A stretch of DNA of 64,000 nucleotides from assembly GCA_014607495.2 (NCBI GenBank), contig CP053155.1:2418001-2482000 (forward strand), read 5' to 3'. Shown one piece after another: positions 38,996 through 50,676 of this stretch. The notes beneath the pieces were generated by a model. It saw only the letters and a list, made by a program, of their open reading frames with translations. It had not been told where the DNA came from and searched no databases. Source of the DNA: Carposina sasakii. Its lineage: Eukaryota; Arthropoda; Insecta; Lepidoptera; Carposinidae. Every line of letters starts with the position of its first letter. Within the stretch, counting starts at the first letter, position 1. A program made the translations under genes and the position numbers.

Positions 38996-41502
38996 ATCGA
39001 ATACCTTCGCGAATGAGCACGATTACGCTTACGCGGAGGCCACTGACGACGTGCAGGAGGTGGAGGTGGCGCCGTCGTCGGTATGCAAATAAATATGTGT
39101 ATTATTATGCTCGAAAATTTTACAACTCTTTTTTTGGCTTGCTTGATGCTTATATTGTTTTTATTATTATTAGGTGACGGAAAACGTGATGGCTACAGAT
39201 GGCCCGGTACAGCTTTTTGTCGATCCAGACAATAACAATGTGATGGTGCGGGATGAGTTTGGTAACCTAGTGGTGTGTACAATTTATGAATTTACATGAT
39301 TATTTATTTTTAAGCTGTCATTTTTCATTTTTATTTGGCATCAGACTCTATTCAATAAAAATTGAGGTTGCAATGGTTTTGCTTTGAATGGTTTTGAGGT
39401 TGCAACGGGCTATCAATTAATAACAATCAGAGATTTGAACGGTTCTGAGCCAACTGACTGAATGAATAAATTGGTTCCAGGAGTGGAATCCGGCATCCAC
39501 CCCAGTTGTAGCCACGCCGCGGGCCAGCCTCGCCGGCTCGCCGACAACCACGCCAAGACGAAGAAGGAACCCGCGGGGATCGACGAATGCTGTGCCAACT
39601 GCTGATACACCGTCTTCTAGCCAGTGTTCCAGTGTTGCCTCTTCATCTGCTCCGCGTCGATCATTGAGAGCTCGGCGAGGTGTTGGTCGTCATCGTCGTC
39701 GTATAGAGCTGCCGGACGATATAACGATCAGATATCACCAAGCTGATTCTGGTAGCGAATTCGACGGCGACGATGACGATGACGATGACGAAGACCCCGA
39801 TGAGCTTCTCAATACTGACACTGAGCGACTCAGAATAGCGGCGAGGGAGCTCCTGCAGTATGCTGAGGAAGTCGGCATAGTAGAAGAGCAGCAAGAGGTG
39901 GAAGCAGAAGCCGACGAAGCAGATCGCCTTTTCATTGCCGGTGGGGCGGAACTTGCCGATCTCGAACCCAATCTGTCTGACGAGTTCCATTGGTCGATTG
40001 ATTTTGGGACTTTTGACGGCGCGGCTGAAGAGTACAGGCGTTCACCTGGGCCTGCATTAGCCGTCCAAAACCCAGTAGACATATTTTTGGATATCTGGAA
40101 TGCCGACGTAATGGCAATGATTGTCCAAGAATCGAATTATTACGCGTGGCAGTATATTGCAGCCGCCTCCGAACATGGCAACTTGCCCAAAAATATTGAT
40201 CAGTGGCAAGAAACGAGCATCGAGGAGATGTACCGGTATTTTGCCATTATCATTTTAATGGGCATGTGCAATCGGGGGTCACAGAGGCTCTACTGGACTA
40301 CGGGACTATTGGAGATACCGAAGTTCCGAGCAGTTATGTCGCGCAACCGATTTGAACTCATCTCTCGGTTTTTACATTTTGTGAATAACGAGAGTATACC
40401 GCACAACGTCCGCTCTTACGAGCGTAAAATTTCAAAAATCGAACCGCTTCTGGACCACTGCAACCAGATGTTCTCATCGCTTTACACGCCTCAAAGAGAG
40501 CTAAGCTTGGATGAATCGCTTCTTTTATGGAAGGGCCGTCTTAGTTGGGTGCAGTGCATTAGAACTAAGGCGGCTCGCTTTGGCATCAAGTCCTTTGAGT
40601 TGTGCGAGGCGTCGACGGGCTATATGCTCCGGTGTATAATATATACCGGGAAAAATTCAGTTATGCACGAGGGACCAATTCATGGTTTTGATAATCCTAC
40701 CGCTAAGGTAGTATTACAACTTATGAATGGTTACCTTGATGTTGGCCACCTTCTGGTGATGGACAACTGGTACAACCAGCTTCTCCTTACTAGATATCTC
40801 AAAATGAGGCATACTGATGTCATTGGTACTCTAAATCGTCGAAGGCAGCACGTGCCTGAGATGATTAGAAATGCTAATGATCGGCAGATGCCCCATGGTG
40901 ACAAAATAAGTTGCCATTGCGGTGACATGTCTTTGACGTCCTGGAAGGACGTCAAGCTTGTCACCGTAATTTCGACTTATCATGCCGATGAGATGGTGGC
41001 CGGCAGGCGGGCAGGTGAAGCTCGGGACAAACCAGTCGCCGTGGCCGACTATAACAAGTACATGGGCGGCGTTGATCTTAAAGATCAAAAGCTGTCTATG
41101 TACTTGTTAGAGAGAAAGCGGGGACTTACGTGGTACATTAAAGTTTTTAGAAGACTTCTTAATACCAGCATTCTGAATGCTTATATTATGTATTCAAAAA
41201 ATCCAATGTACAAAGTCCTGACGCACCGAGAGTTCAGGATGCAATTAGCGGAAGGTTTGATAAAACGCTTTCCGCGTGAAATGGGAGAAGTTGCCAGACC
41301 ACAGCCCCAATCGAGTTTTCCAGGCCGCTTTGACTCTCAGTTACCTCATTGTTCGGTGCACACTCTACGTACGTAGAAGGTACGTAGGTGCGTACAATGC
41401 TCGGCCCGCGGTGTTGTAAGAAAAGTGACCACTCAGTGCAAAGTATGCGATGTTGGTTTGTGCCTTGGCCAATGCTTCTTGGATTACCACAAACCACGTT
41501 AA
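38996..41502 (+). CDS. piggyBac-type transposase, intron-containing, TAG before the Cys-rich domain
   Basis: Three exons are visible: 38996-39080 (acidic, HDYAYAEATDDVQEVEV), 39174-39272 (VTENVMATDG) and 39481-41376, in matching phase. An earlier exon with the start codon is missing from view. The large exon has an S/R-rich then Asp/Glu-rich N-terminus followed by the DDE_Tnp_1_7 fold. Its catalytic aspartates are intact: LSLDESL (codon 40510), MDNWYN (40762) and VADYNKYMGGVDLKDQ (41047 and 41074). It would cut and paste at TTAA by family knowledge. An in-frame TAG at 41374-41376 is followed in the same frame, to TAA 41500-41502, by the Cys-rich C-terminal domain (RCVQC, QCKVC, LCLGQCFLDYH) that binds the transposon ends. 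The stop probably inactivates it. GTG 39592 is not the start, because the frame is open upstream to the acceptor at 39480. Transposon ends were not found. Confidence 0.85.
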
Positions 41503-41548
41503 GTGCAACATCTCTTGCAATAGTCCCATTCCGTGCTTCGCTCTAACC

Positions 41549-44500
41549 AACTAAGCTGGACGCTGCCCCAAGTGTCCCTAACACACGCGGGATCAGCCGG
41601 ACGAAATTTGTCGCGAAGCTCCGCGCTAAAAAATTGCGAAAAAATAGAAAAAGTGGGAATTTGGTGACTTTCAAGGTGTCAGAAGAAGCGCGCTGACGAG
41701 TGCTATCCGCCAATACCTTAAAAGTGAAAATAAGTGAAAGTTCAGTGCCATTACCACGCAAAAAACCGTTTTTTGCGGTTGGTAAAACTTTCGGCGGGCT
41801 ACGGCGCGCGATTTGTCGCCACAACCCCCACTTTTTATTGCACCACTCGAAAGCTGGCAACCGGAAGTTTGTTCCTGCAAAGTTTCAGCTTCAGGACGCT
41901 GAAGACGGCTGAGCGATAAGCGACGAAAGTTTCGTTGTTTTCGTCGAAAATCGCCGTTTGAGCCTACCGCCGCTATCCGAGTATTGGGACCTGTAGTACT
42001 CATTGCCACGACCTCGGCAAAGTTTTCACAGTGAAAATCGAGCAGTAAATGAGAGAGTTACAGCGTTCCAAAAAACGGTAATAATTTCAGGGGCTTAAAA
42101 CTCCTGAAATATATCTGTGACACATACTTTTAAATAGTGTTTCGTGTTGTGCTTGTGAAGGACTACTTAGTGTGAAAAAACTGGATTTTAGGGACTGTAA
42201 GTTTTGGTATTATAAGCAAGTGAATTTTCAGGGAAAATATTATTTCCTAAACGGCTGAACTTCAGGACACAAGACCAGTGCAGAAAAATAGTGCGTGTTT
42301 AGCTAAGAAACTTTTAAACTTTCCCTGATTTTTAAACTTAATAATTGTATTTTTTATCATTATTTTATTAATTGTATTTCGTGTTTTTGCATTACTTTAA
42401 AGTGAGGGCAGCCACTAAAAATTATTGTAGCAATACAGTGTGAGGCGCCTAAACGAGACCTTTCGTTTGACATCCCACACGGGTAGGTAGGAGCTGAAAC
42501 CACAGAATTACAGTCGGTTAAAATTCTGAAAACCGCCCCCTGAAGGGTTGGGAGTTTATGCGCCTTCTCATTGTGTTGTACATAGTATTAGGAGTAGGAT
42601 AAGTTTTGGACGAGGTCGCTGCGGCTGCTGGTTCGGGAGCTACAACGTTTTCAGGACAAAATTTCTGGGTCGGAAATTTTGAAAACGTCTTTTCAGGACA
42701 AGCAAGTGCGGGAATCAATAGGTCTCGTCGAGACGAGTTCGGGGAGCCCAAGCTCGGGATTTTTGGTGCCATACCGGCCGAGCTATTGGGATTTCAATAT
42801 TGCACAATATCCCTTCAGAGGTGGCAGGAGGGAGATCCCCAGTCCACGGTTACTTCGCGGGGCCGTAGCTCCTAAACTAGGCGTCGCGTGAGGTCGGGGT
42901 TTTCACCGTTGGCTTTGCCACGTTGAGGTCAGTGGTTTGCACCTGAAAAATCCTGAAAAAATATTTTTTCAGGAATTTTTCAGGAGGCACGTAAGCCTGG
43001 TCTGGTGAACGCCCGACGAGGGGGCCACGACTTCTCGCGCCGACTGGGAGGGGAGCTGCGGTTTTTTCCGCAATATCCCCCGCGATATCCCTTTGGGGCT
43101 AGGGGAGATCCCAAAGCCACAAAAACTTTGCGGGCCTGTGGCTCCCAAACCAGAAGTCGTACGAGGACGGGGTTTTCGGCCCTCGTCTTGTCGCGGGCAG
43201 GAGAGTTTTGACGTGGAATTGAAATTTCGGTTTGACGCGGACCGGCCTGGCGGACTCACGCTAGGAGCCGCGGCTGTCTGCGCCCACTGGGAGGAGAGCT
43301 GTCGATTTTTTTACACTTTGGCGGACATTTTGGCCGCCATTTTGGAAAACTTTCGGCGGCAACAACTCAGGCCTGGGTGGTCGCAGAGAGTCGGGGTTTT
43401 CGCGGCTGGACTCGCCGGACCGGGACCTTTTTAATTTACTTGGACCCCAGACTCTACGTAGAGTTCTGGTAGAGTCAATTTATTTGACTTCGCTCCTCCT
43501 GCCGGCGACCCCTAGATTTAAGTGACATCCTGTGCAGTATTCTGCCAGGTTATTAGTTTTAAGTTTTTTCTAACTGTTTATTTTGCTTTTTTTGGTTTAT
43601 TTTGTTTTCATTAGTTATTAAGTATTAGTTAGTTGTTAATATTGTTTAGTTTGACTACTGTGAGCAGTTTTCTGCCACAGTATTAGATTAAGTTAGCTCA
43701 TAGGACACTCCTGACACGACCGGTGAATAGAGCGATTCCCCCGAGAGCTCGTCAACTCACGCGGACCATGGAGCAAGCAAAGAGCACTCCGCCATCGCCT
43801 AAAATGGTGCAGGCACCGGAAAATCAAGCACCACAACCGGAGATGCTCTTCTTCTCTCCCGGACCGTCTGGGACGGCGGACAAGCCCCCGCAGTGTTATA
43901 TAGAGGGAAAACCGGTGTACAAATCGCATCCCGACTTCAATTGGCACGAGGGGAACATCGATGCGGGTGACTATTTCCCGGCCGACATAGTCCCTGTGGA
44001 GCGCGCGCCGACAAGATCACGAATCCTGGAGGCGAAGAAGCTAGTGACAAATGCGAACTCCAAACTAGACACAGCCAGGAACCTTCGCACTGATATTAAA
44101 CTGGCTGTGAAGAGTGCACTTGACGGACTCCTTAAACTTATGAAAGAGTCCGAAGATGAGCGGCGCGCCGAAGTCAAGAGAATATCGAGAGGCGCAAAAC
44201 CCATTGACGCGGAAAACACCCTGAACCCTCTAAAGGAAACACTGGAGGCCCACGGGAAAATACTGCAAGACACAGCCCGGCAGGTCCAAGAGCTAAAAAT
44301 CGTTGTTGCTGAGCAGCGAAATGAAGCGGAAGTACGCGCGGCTACCTACGCTAGCGTCGTGGCTGGACACCCGCAGCACCAGCATCAACAGCACAAACCG
44401 CCGCAGAAACCACAAGAGTCTCTGCACTCTATCATCGTCAGCTCCAACATAGAGACAGAAACCAGCGATGAGGTGCTACAAAAAATAAAGACTGTAGTGA

Positions 44501-46139
44501 ATGCAAAGTGCGGGGGTATTCAGGTGGATAGGGTGCGAAGGGCAAAAGGGAACAGAATTGTAATGGGTTGCAAAACAAGAGAGGAACGAGATAATGTGAG
44601 AAGTAGGTTAGAGAAGGCAGGTGACCTCTTCACGGTGGAGGAGGCCAAAAACGAACCCGTTAGTGGTTCTGAAGGGTGTGTTGCAATGCAACAATGATGA
44701 TGACATCACAACTGCCCTTCGGAACCAAAACGGGACTGTTTTCGACTCCCTCGACAGTGACGAGGAAGGGATGGAGGTCAGGTACCGGAAGAGGACAAGG
44801 AACCCGCATGTGGCGCACGTCGTGGTCAGTGTCTCGCCAAAAGTCTGGCAACGCATGACGACGGCGGGGTTCGTGTTCGTGGACCTGCAAAGGGTCAGGG
44901 TGGAGGATCAATCCCCCCTGGTCCAATGCTCGAGGTGTCTCGGATACGGACACGGCCGCCGTTTCTGCAGCCAGACAGAGGAGAAATGCCGTCACTGCGG
45001 CGGGCTCCACATGCGGGCAAACTGCCCCGACTGGCTGGCGGGCCTACCACCCTCTTGCACGAACTGCACGCGGTCGGGACGGGCCAAGGCGGACCACAAC
45101 GCATTTAGTGACAGTTGTCCTATAAGGCAAAGGTGGGACGCATTGGCCAGATCCTCGGTCGCGTATGTTTAAATTCCTAATGAAGGCACGGATGAGCCAA
45201 TCTATAGCTATCAAGTGACGACTTACCACCGTAAAAGTTTGTGTAAAACAACTCAGCTTACTAAGTAAGAAGAGTAATCGTCGTAGTCGTGAAAAATAGA
45301 GTAAGCTGTCTCATCCGTGACTCAATTTGTACAAAACCAATATCGTAGATAATAAAGAAGGCAATTAAGTAAACTTATATACATAGATAATCTATATATA
45401 TATATAGTTTAAAGATAGTATCTGAATACGAAATATAATGTAGAATAAGTACCTGGAATCGCAAGAGATGAACCTCGATACAAAATATAAAAAATTAACA
45501 GTTTTTATTGTAAAAATCCTTACACAAATAAGCACTTTAATAGATATAATCAAAAGAAAAGTTATCGTATAAATATGTGGAATACCATAGTAGTTTTAAA
45601 GATAGAATAGTCATAGGAAGAAAAAACATGTATTTAATTGGGTACATAACAAGAAATAAAATGTAAAATAGTATAATATACATGTGAAAATAGATATAAA
45701 TAAGAAGAGACATAGTAATAGGAACCAATACAAAATATGTATTAATTAGATAATAAAAACTAAAATGTAAAAAAGTATAATATACATGTGTAAATAGGTA
45801 TAAATAAGAAGAAACTAGCAAGTTGAACCAATACATAATAAGAACTGTAAAACCAAATGTAAGAAATAAAAGAACAAAAATGCTCTACCCAGTACCCAAT
45901 AAAAAATTAGAATAGCCACAGATTAAGTGGCAAACCCAGCCACTCGCTCCACACCATAGGCCACTTAAGGTTAGCTCACACACTAAGCTTCTTATAGATT
46001 AGGAATAGGACATAGACTAGAAAATAGGACCGCTTATCGGTCGAAATGAATAAAAATATATACAGTAAATAAATATAAGGTACACAATTCCCTGCACGTA
46101 ATCGGCAGGGAAAAGCAAAAAAAAAAAAAAAACTAAGCT
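41549..46139 (+). mobile_element. LINE with ORF1 only, poly(A) tail and 9-bp TSD
   Basis: The target duplication AACTAAGCT is at 41549-41557 and 46131-46139. The element (41558-46130) begins GGACGCTGCCCC and ends in a run of A's (46117 onward). It has a GC-rich ~2.2-kb 5' UTR with repeated GGAGATCCC/TTCAGG motifs, a gag-like ORF1 (43768-45172), and a ~940-base AT-rich 3' UTR. There is no endonuclease or reverse transcriptase between the ORF1 stop and the tail. It therefore resembles a half-LINE that must have been mobilised in trans. It interrupts the 3' region of the piggyBac gene. Confidence 0.82.
43768..45172 (+). pseudogene. LINE ORF1 (gag-like, three zinc knuckles), one frameshift
   Basis: The frame starting at ATG 43768 encodes a Pro/Gln-rich N-terminus, a coiled-coil-like central part (residues ~90-200; NLRTDIKLAVKSALDGLLKL) and an RNA-binding-like region. 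About base 44650, in an A-rich stretch, the reading moves to the next frame. That frame continues to 45172 with three zinc knuckles: CSRCLGYGHGRRFC, CRHCGGLHMRANC and CTNC...HNAFSDSC. The order and spacing match ORF1 of the R1/Jockey/I group of insect LINEs, which packages the RNA. The upstream GTG at 43723 is not needed as a start. With one frameshift it is probably dead unless that is a sequencing error. Confidence 0.8.
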
Positions 46140-46221
46140 ACCGGGTCAATTGACTGATGACGAATTTGATCATCTCTTTTTTTACATTTTGGCAAAGTTA
46201 TTTTTCATCCCGATAGCTATA

Positions 46222-49200
46222 CGGCTGGTCCATTGAAGAACCTAGTATGTACAGCGGACTAAATTTTACAGGAGAGCGAAAAAACATATTCTCATTTACC
46301 CTGCTGAGGCGCTTAAAGATTTAAATAACTTCTGATGTTTATGTTATAGATTAGTAACTAAACTATACTTTATGGAATACAAAAACATATATACTTATAA
46401 ATAGCAAGTTTTGTGCCCCTTACTAACACTAAAATGGAATTTGTTCACATAGGTACCTCATAAAAACCAGAACCAAAACCTAGTACGAGTACTTGCTAGG
46501 TAGTATTATGGTTATCAGCTATCTGCCAACACCTCGAAATCCTTTTTAAACATAGTAAATGTAAATGAAAAATAAGTTAACAACTCAATTTACATAGTAA
46601 TTTTAATAAAAAGAAAAGTACAAAATACGGTATCATGAAATATTATTCCTCGGAAGTGCGTTGTTGAGTAGATGAAAGATCCAATGAGCTATCATTGACG
46701 GGTAGATTATACCAGAAACTTCGTCTTGATTCAGGCATCAGAGGCACTAGTTTTTTTATTATTTCCTCCTTTTTTTGTGTTGTCACACCTCGTGGATTAT
46801 TGATCATTCTAGGGGTATCACAGACACTGAATCGTTTCATCAAGAAATCCAACTCGGTAAATTGAGATTCAAATCTGAAAAAGAAAGAATGGTAGTTGAA
46901 TTATAATATATAATATAAGTAAAAAGCAAACTGTTAATTGCAAATTTTAAACATTTGCTCGAATATATTTAAAATTTAGTGTACTCTTTATTTAAATAAA
47001 AAACAGACCTAGTTTTGAAGAGAAGATTTCTTGAACCTGCCACAAATTTGACTTCTACTACTGAATTTAAATTAAAATCTTTCAAAGGCTCATTTAGACG
47101 AGGTGTCCTTTTTTTTTGGGCCACTTTTGTACTTTTTCAAGTTCAAGTACCTTTATATTGCTTCTTGACATCATAACGACGTCTTTAAAATCTTGGAAGT
47201 CATATATATTTCTTTGTCTCCGCATCTTGAATTCAATATTTGCATGAACCGAGTCGGCAGACATATGGGTGTGCCCTTTTGTTAAATAACCTATGGTTAA
47301 TGATTGTATGTTATTAGTGGGATTGTTGACGATCATAATCAAAGCAGTATACAAGGTCCAATTCTTATTCTGAGCTGTACAATTATCAGCCCAGATGTAG
47401 AAATGTTGCACGTCACGATAAGATTCTAAAAAAGCTACAATGGCATCAACTATATTAGTTGCATCCCGGCCTGCTTTTGCTTCATGCCACAGGACACAAC
47501 AAGCCATATCTTTTGTTTGTTTTTGAATTTGCGCAAAAGTAAGATTGAACGTAACTAAGCGGCTCATAAAAAAGCATCTTTGATTGCCGGCATTTCAGGA
47601 AGAATGACAACTTTTTGTAGGTCCATTGAAAAGTACTTATCTGAGGGCGTTGCACTATCTAATCTATATTTTTGAATAGCGGACTCAGCTTTTGATCTAT
47701 GGCATTCATATTTTTCGGTCATTTCTATTGGTATTGCAGCTTCATTTTTCTTCATTTCTTCTTCATAGGTTAGACATTCCAGACATTTATCACCTTTTGG
47801 CATATGGAACGAAATTTTTTAATCTTTTAGATGGTGCCTATACACCTCTTTACCACATTTAAAACCGGGATGCTTTCTTTTAAAATCTTCGTACATTTCC
47901 TTCAAAGTCAAATGTCTAGGTAAGTATTTCGTGTGCGGGGAATTGTGCCGGCGATAGTGGCTATATATCGGCCGAAAACTAAATATATGATCTTTAATCA
48001 ATTTTCTGTCTATTTTTTTATCACGATTTCCTCTGTGGTCTTTTGAAATAACTGCGAACAGTTTTCCTTTTTAACAGCTTTGCTCAATTCAGTTATAACG
48101 CCGTCTGTTTTGTAACCTAATGTATTCAAAAAATTTTTTTGCAAACTGAAACCAGCTCACTATCATTGTTTGGTAGATAAAAATAACGACTCTCGTTTTT
48201 GATATAAGCATCTGAATGAGCATATTGAACTTTGCGACGCTTTACCATAGAAAAACGAACACATTTATTGAGAAAAGTGCGTCTAGTGGCAAAATCTTTA
48301 TCCCAATATTGTTCCCAATTATATTTTCTGTTGCTTTCAGAAATAGAATTGCATTGACGTTTACATTTTCCTTCACAGGGATTAGGTTTCATCGGGTGTT
48401 TAAGTTTATTTTTTGAAGTCTTAGGATTAATCGATCCCGGTTGTTCATCGACGGTCCGCTGATGTTCATCAATTGAGGCACTATTTAGATAAATTGGACC
48501 AGGATATTTAGCAATATAAACTGTATTAACATTTGTCCTTTCATCGGAAGGTGACGCTGAATTCTGTTGCGCTTTTAAATTTTTCTCAGATTCAAGCAGT
48601 ATCCGAGCCGTATTATGTATAATTAAATTAGGAGTGTCATCGTCAGAATCAGTAGATATATTATTCGAGTCTTTGTCAGACAAAGTAAAATCTGGATCTT
48701 CCACAGAATCATCCAAATCGCTTGGAGTGATTAGTTCCGAGTCATCAATACAATCCAAAGATAAATCCGCATAACTATGACTACGTTTATAACATTCGGG
48801 CACAGAAGCAAATGATGTGGATGGCTGTGGCTCAAGCAATTCTAATGATTTAAAAACAAAAACCCTAAATAAAAGCACATCCAACCCAGAATATTAGTGC
48901 TAGATACATTTTGCCAAAACACACACACACAAACATTCAACATTAGACATATAAATTAGTTTAGTATTTAGCTGGTAAGGTGCCTGAGTATCACGTTAAG
49001 TAATTAATTTGTGCACCATCTTCATTCATCAAGACCCTTCCCCCTCTTACTAGTTTCTTATTGGTCGACGGATAACTTGAAACGTATTTCCAATTCCTAG
49101 TAAGGCACATTGACCATTTTCAAACCTAGTAAGTACACGCACTTACTAGGTTTGAAAATGGTTTATATAGCTTGCTAGGTTTTGATTTTGGTTAAAGTTA

Positions 49201-49369
49201 ATTCGAATTGCACTTGCTAGGTTTTTAGGAACGCGTCTTTCCGTTGTCTTATGTAATATTGCGATTTCTGTCTTTACATCCTGTGGAGACCTTAATTTTA
49301 AGGTCATTTAATGATAAAAACAAAAATCGGAAAAAATATCCCTTACTAGGTTCTTCAATGGACCAGCCG
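46222..49369 (-). mobile_element. 3.15-kb DNA transposon, 26-bp TIRs, 4-bp TSD (TATA)
   Basis: Perfect 26-bp terminal inverted repeats begin CGGCTGGTCCATTGAAGAAC on the left and are mirrored on the right. They are flanked by the duplication TATA (46218-46221, 49370-49373). Sub-terminal regions repeat CCTAGTA/ACTAGG words (for example 46481-46505, 49128-49150, 49168, 49215). The interior codes on the minus strand for a DUF7869-like transposase. A 4-bp TSD is compatible with Sola-like elements among others; the superfamily is not proven. Confidence 0.8.
46643..48884 (-). pseudogene. DUF7869-like transposase, decayed
   Basis: Read from 48884 downward. An acidic Ser/Asp-rich N-terminal region (48884-48126) is followed by KCKRQCNS and a helix-rich segment. 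Next is ...KYLPRHLTLKEMYEDFKRKH (48001-47819), then a zinc-ligand-like KGDKCLECLTYEEE with KYFSMDLQKVVILPEMP (47803-47564). The catalytic-looking core has VLWHEAKAGRDATNI, HFYIWADNCTAQNKNWTLY and YLTKGHTHMSADSVHANIE (47567-47094). After a short intron (47008-46875) the C-terminus reads KEEIIKKLVPLMPESRR (46874-46643). Asp of WADNC, and Asp/His of HTHMSAD..H, look like an RNase-H-type active site. Damage: an in-frame TAA at 47819-47821, a one-base shift in a T run at ~47570, and one in an A run at ~47105. Two of these are in homopolymers and could be assembly errors. A further frame change lies between 48126 and 48001. Confidence 0.7.
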
Positions 49370-49373
49370 TATA

Positions 49374-49881
49374 CCCTAGCCAAATCTCGGTAAACAAAGC
49401 TGAATCCCTCAGCACAATGTTTTTTTTCTGAAACTATCAACCATAACCTAACCTAACGGATTATATTATGGAGATGTATCTTATAATTTTTATATAAATT
49501 ATGATATTATATTTTATAATTGTTAATTAGAAATAATATTAAGAAATTTAAAAAAAAATCATCCGAGCGGGCCTCAAACTTTATATTTACTTTTTTTTTG
49601 TTTTATTTAAATAACGATGTATGTGTGTAGTAGTTTTTAGTGAATCAACATTTTTAACTATCTATCTACATAAAATAAATAATTAAAACTTAATTGATTA
49701 TTTCACTTATTTGAACACCTGTAGTATAAGTACCAAGGGGCCCAGCGTCAACCCGAGTTACCGTTTGACAGTTGTCAGATATTTATGTGACGGCCCAGCG
49801 TCCACTCGAGTTGACGATTGACAGTTGTGTGAAATTATGCAAATTAGTCTTGGGCCTGAGCAGTTTTTAGGTTTCAAATCT
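49374..49881. other. Sequence between the transposon and the AARSD1 duplication
   Basis: AT-rich with no ORF. Bases 49737-49845 hold two ~53-base direct repeats (GGCCCAGCGTC, CGAGTT, TTGACAGTTGT). It includes the leftward flank of the AARSD1 promoter region. Confidence 0.5.
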
Positions 49882-50059
49882 TGGGTTCTGAAAGGTTAAT
49901 AATTATGTGAAAAAAATGTTTCCAGAAAAACCGATTTTTATTACCTTCTTCCCTATAACATTTTTTGTGATGTCACTCACTGTTCTGTTGACAGTGACAG
50001 CTAACCCTACTTAGTCTGGGGTGCGTTCGTGTAAGCCGGCGAAATCTTAGCCGGTCTAA

Positions 50060-50676
50060 GGCCCTCCGCACATGGAGCTACTCAAAAGGAACTAATCACA
50101 AACTGAAATTACTAACGAGTTTTTTGAGCGTCACCGCCCATACATTGCCATACAGGTTCGCACACGACGCGACTAGTCACTAACCAGTTAGTAACGCGTT
50201 GGAAACTGATTGCGCGCGACGCGTCGTGCCGGTCGCCGAGCTACTAGGTTACCCGAGTTTACTGTGTTTTGATGTGAAAAATGTACGTAGCTATCTTTGG
50301 ACATTCTATAGAATCCCACAAATTTATTATCTGTTTCACGCAGCTCTCGTGCTGCAACTGACAATCTGCAGTTTACATTATTTTGGATATATGGGTGAAT
50401 CCAAAATCTGCGTCGATTCCTTCGGCGTCTGTTATGATGATAATATAGTATAATGACATCGTCATCTTCGCTCGATCCACTCGACATTTTTATTGCTTCC
50501 AATATTTCCCCTTGCTAGGTTTTTCGCACGTGTTTATTTGGTAGTAGAAATAACAGGAGTGACTGAAACCTTGCAATGTGAGTAGCGTCGTGTGCGAAAT
50601 ACAGTTTATAACTAGTTTGTAATTCTAATTACTGATTAATTCCGTCATATTTGAGTAGCTCCATGTGCGGAGGGAC
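50060..50676. mobile_element. Nested Harbinger element, 617 bp, TSD TAA
   Basis: Inverted ends GGCCCTCCGCACATGGAGCT and (inverse) GTCCCTCCGCACATGGAGCT differ at one base. The duplication TAA flanks both sides (50057-50059, 50677-50679), as expected for PIF/Harbinger. It sits inside the 50019-51257 element. It carries the first ~100 codons of a transposase (see 50188-50487), so it is an internally deleted derivative of an autonomous element. Confidence 0.85.
50188..50487 (-). pseudogene. N-terminal fragment of a Harbinger transposase
   Basis: The minus-strand frame from ATG 50487 reads an acidic start, a basic RRRRNRRR tract, then RRFWIHPYIQNNVNCRLSVA and ETDNKFVGFYRMSKDSYVHF. This is the usual opening of the Harbinger DDE nuclease (R-x-W-x-x-P-W ... 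F-R-M-S). The catalytic DDE domain is absent because the frame runs into the opposite terminal repeat. Confidence 0.7.

Noticed and set aside
38996..39080. Fusion of the truncated AARSD1 copy to the piggyBac gene through exon 4
   Set aside because: AARSD1 exon 4 ends in phase 0 while this exon needs two preceding bases, and the copy has an upstream stop codon.
39592..39594. GTG as the piggyBac transposase start
   Set aside because: The frame is open upstream to a splice acceptor at 39480, and two further in-phase exons precede it.
42518..43434. Several GC-rich ORFs on both strands
   Set aside because: They lie in the GC-rich 5' UTR of the LINE; frames overlap on both strands and encode no recognisable domain.
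45537..45836. ORF of 99 codons rich in Tyr, Phe and Ile
   Set aside because: AT-rich low-complexity 3' UTR of the LINE with internal duplication.
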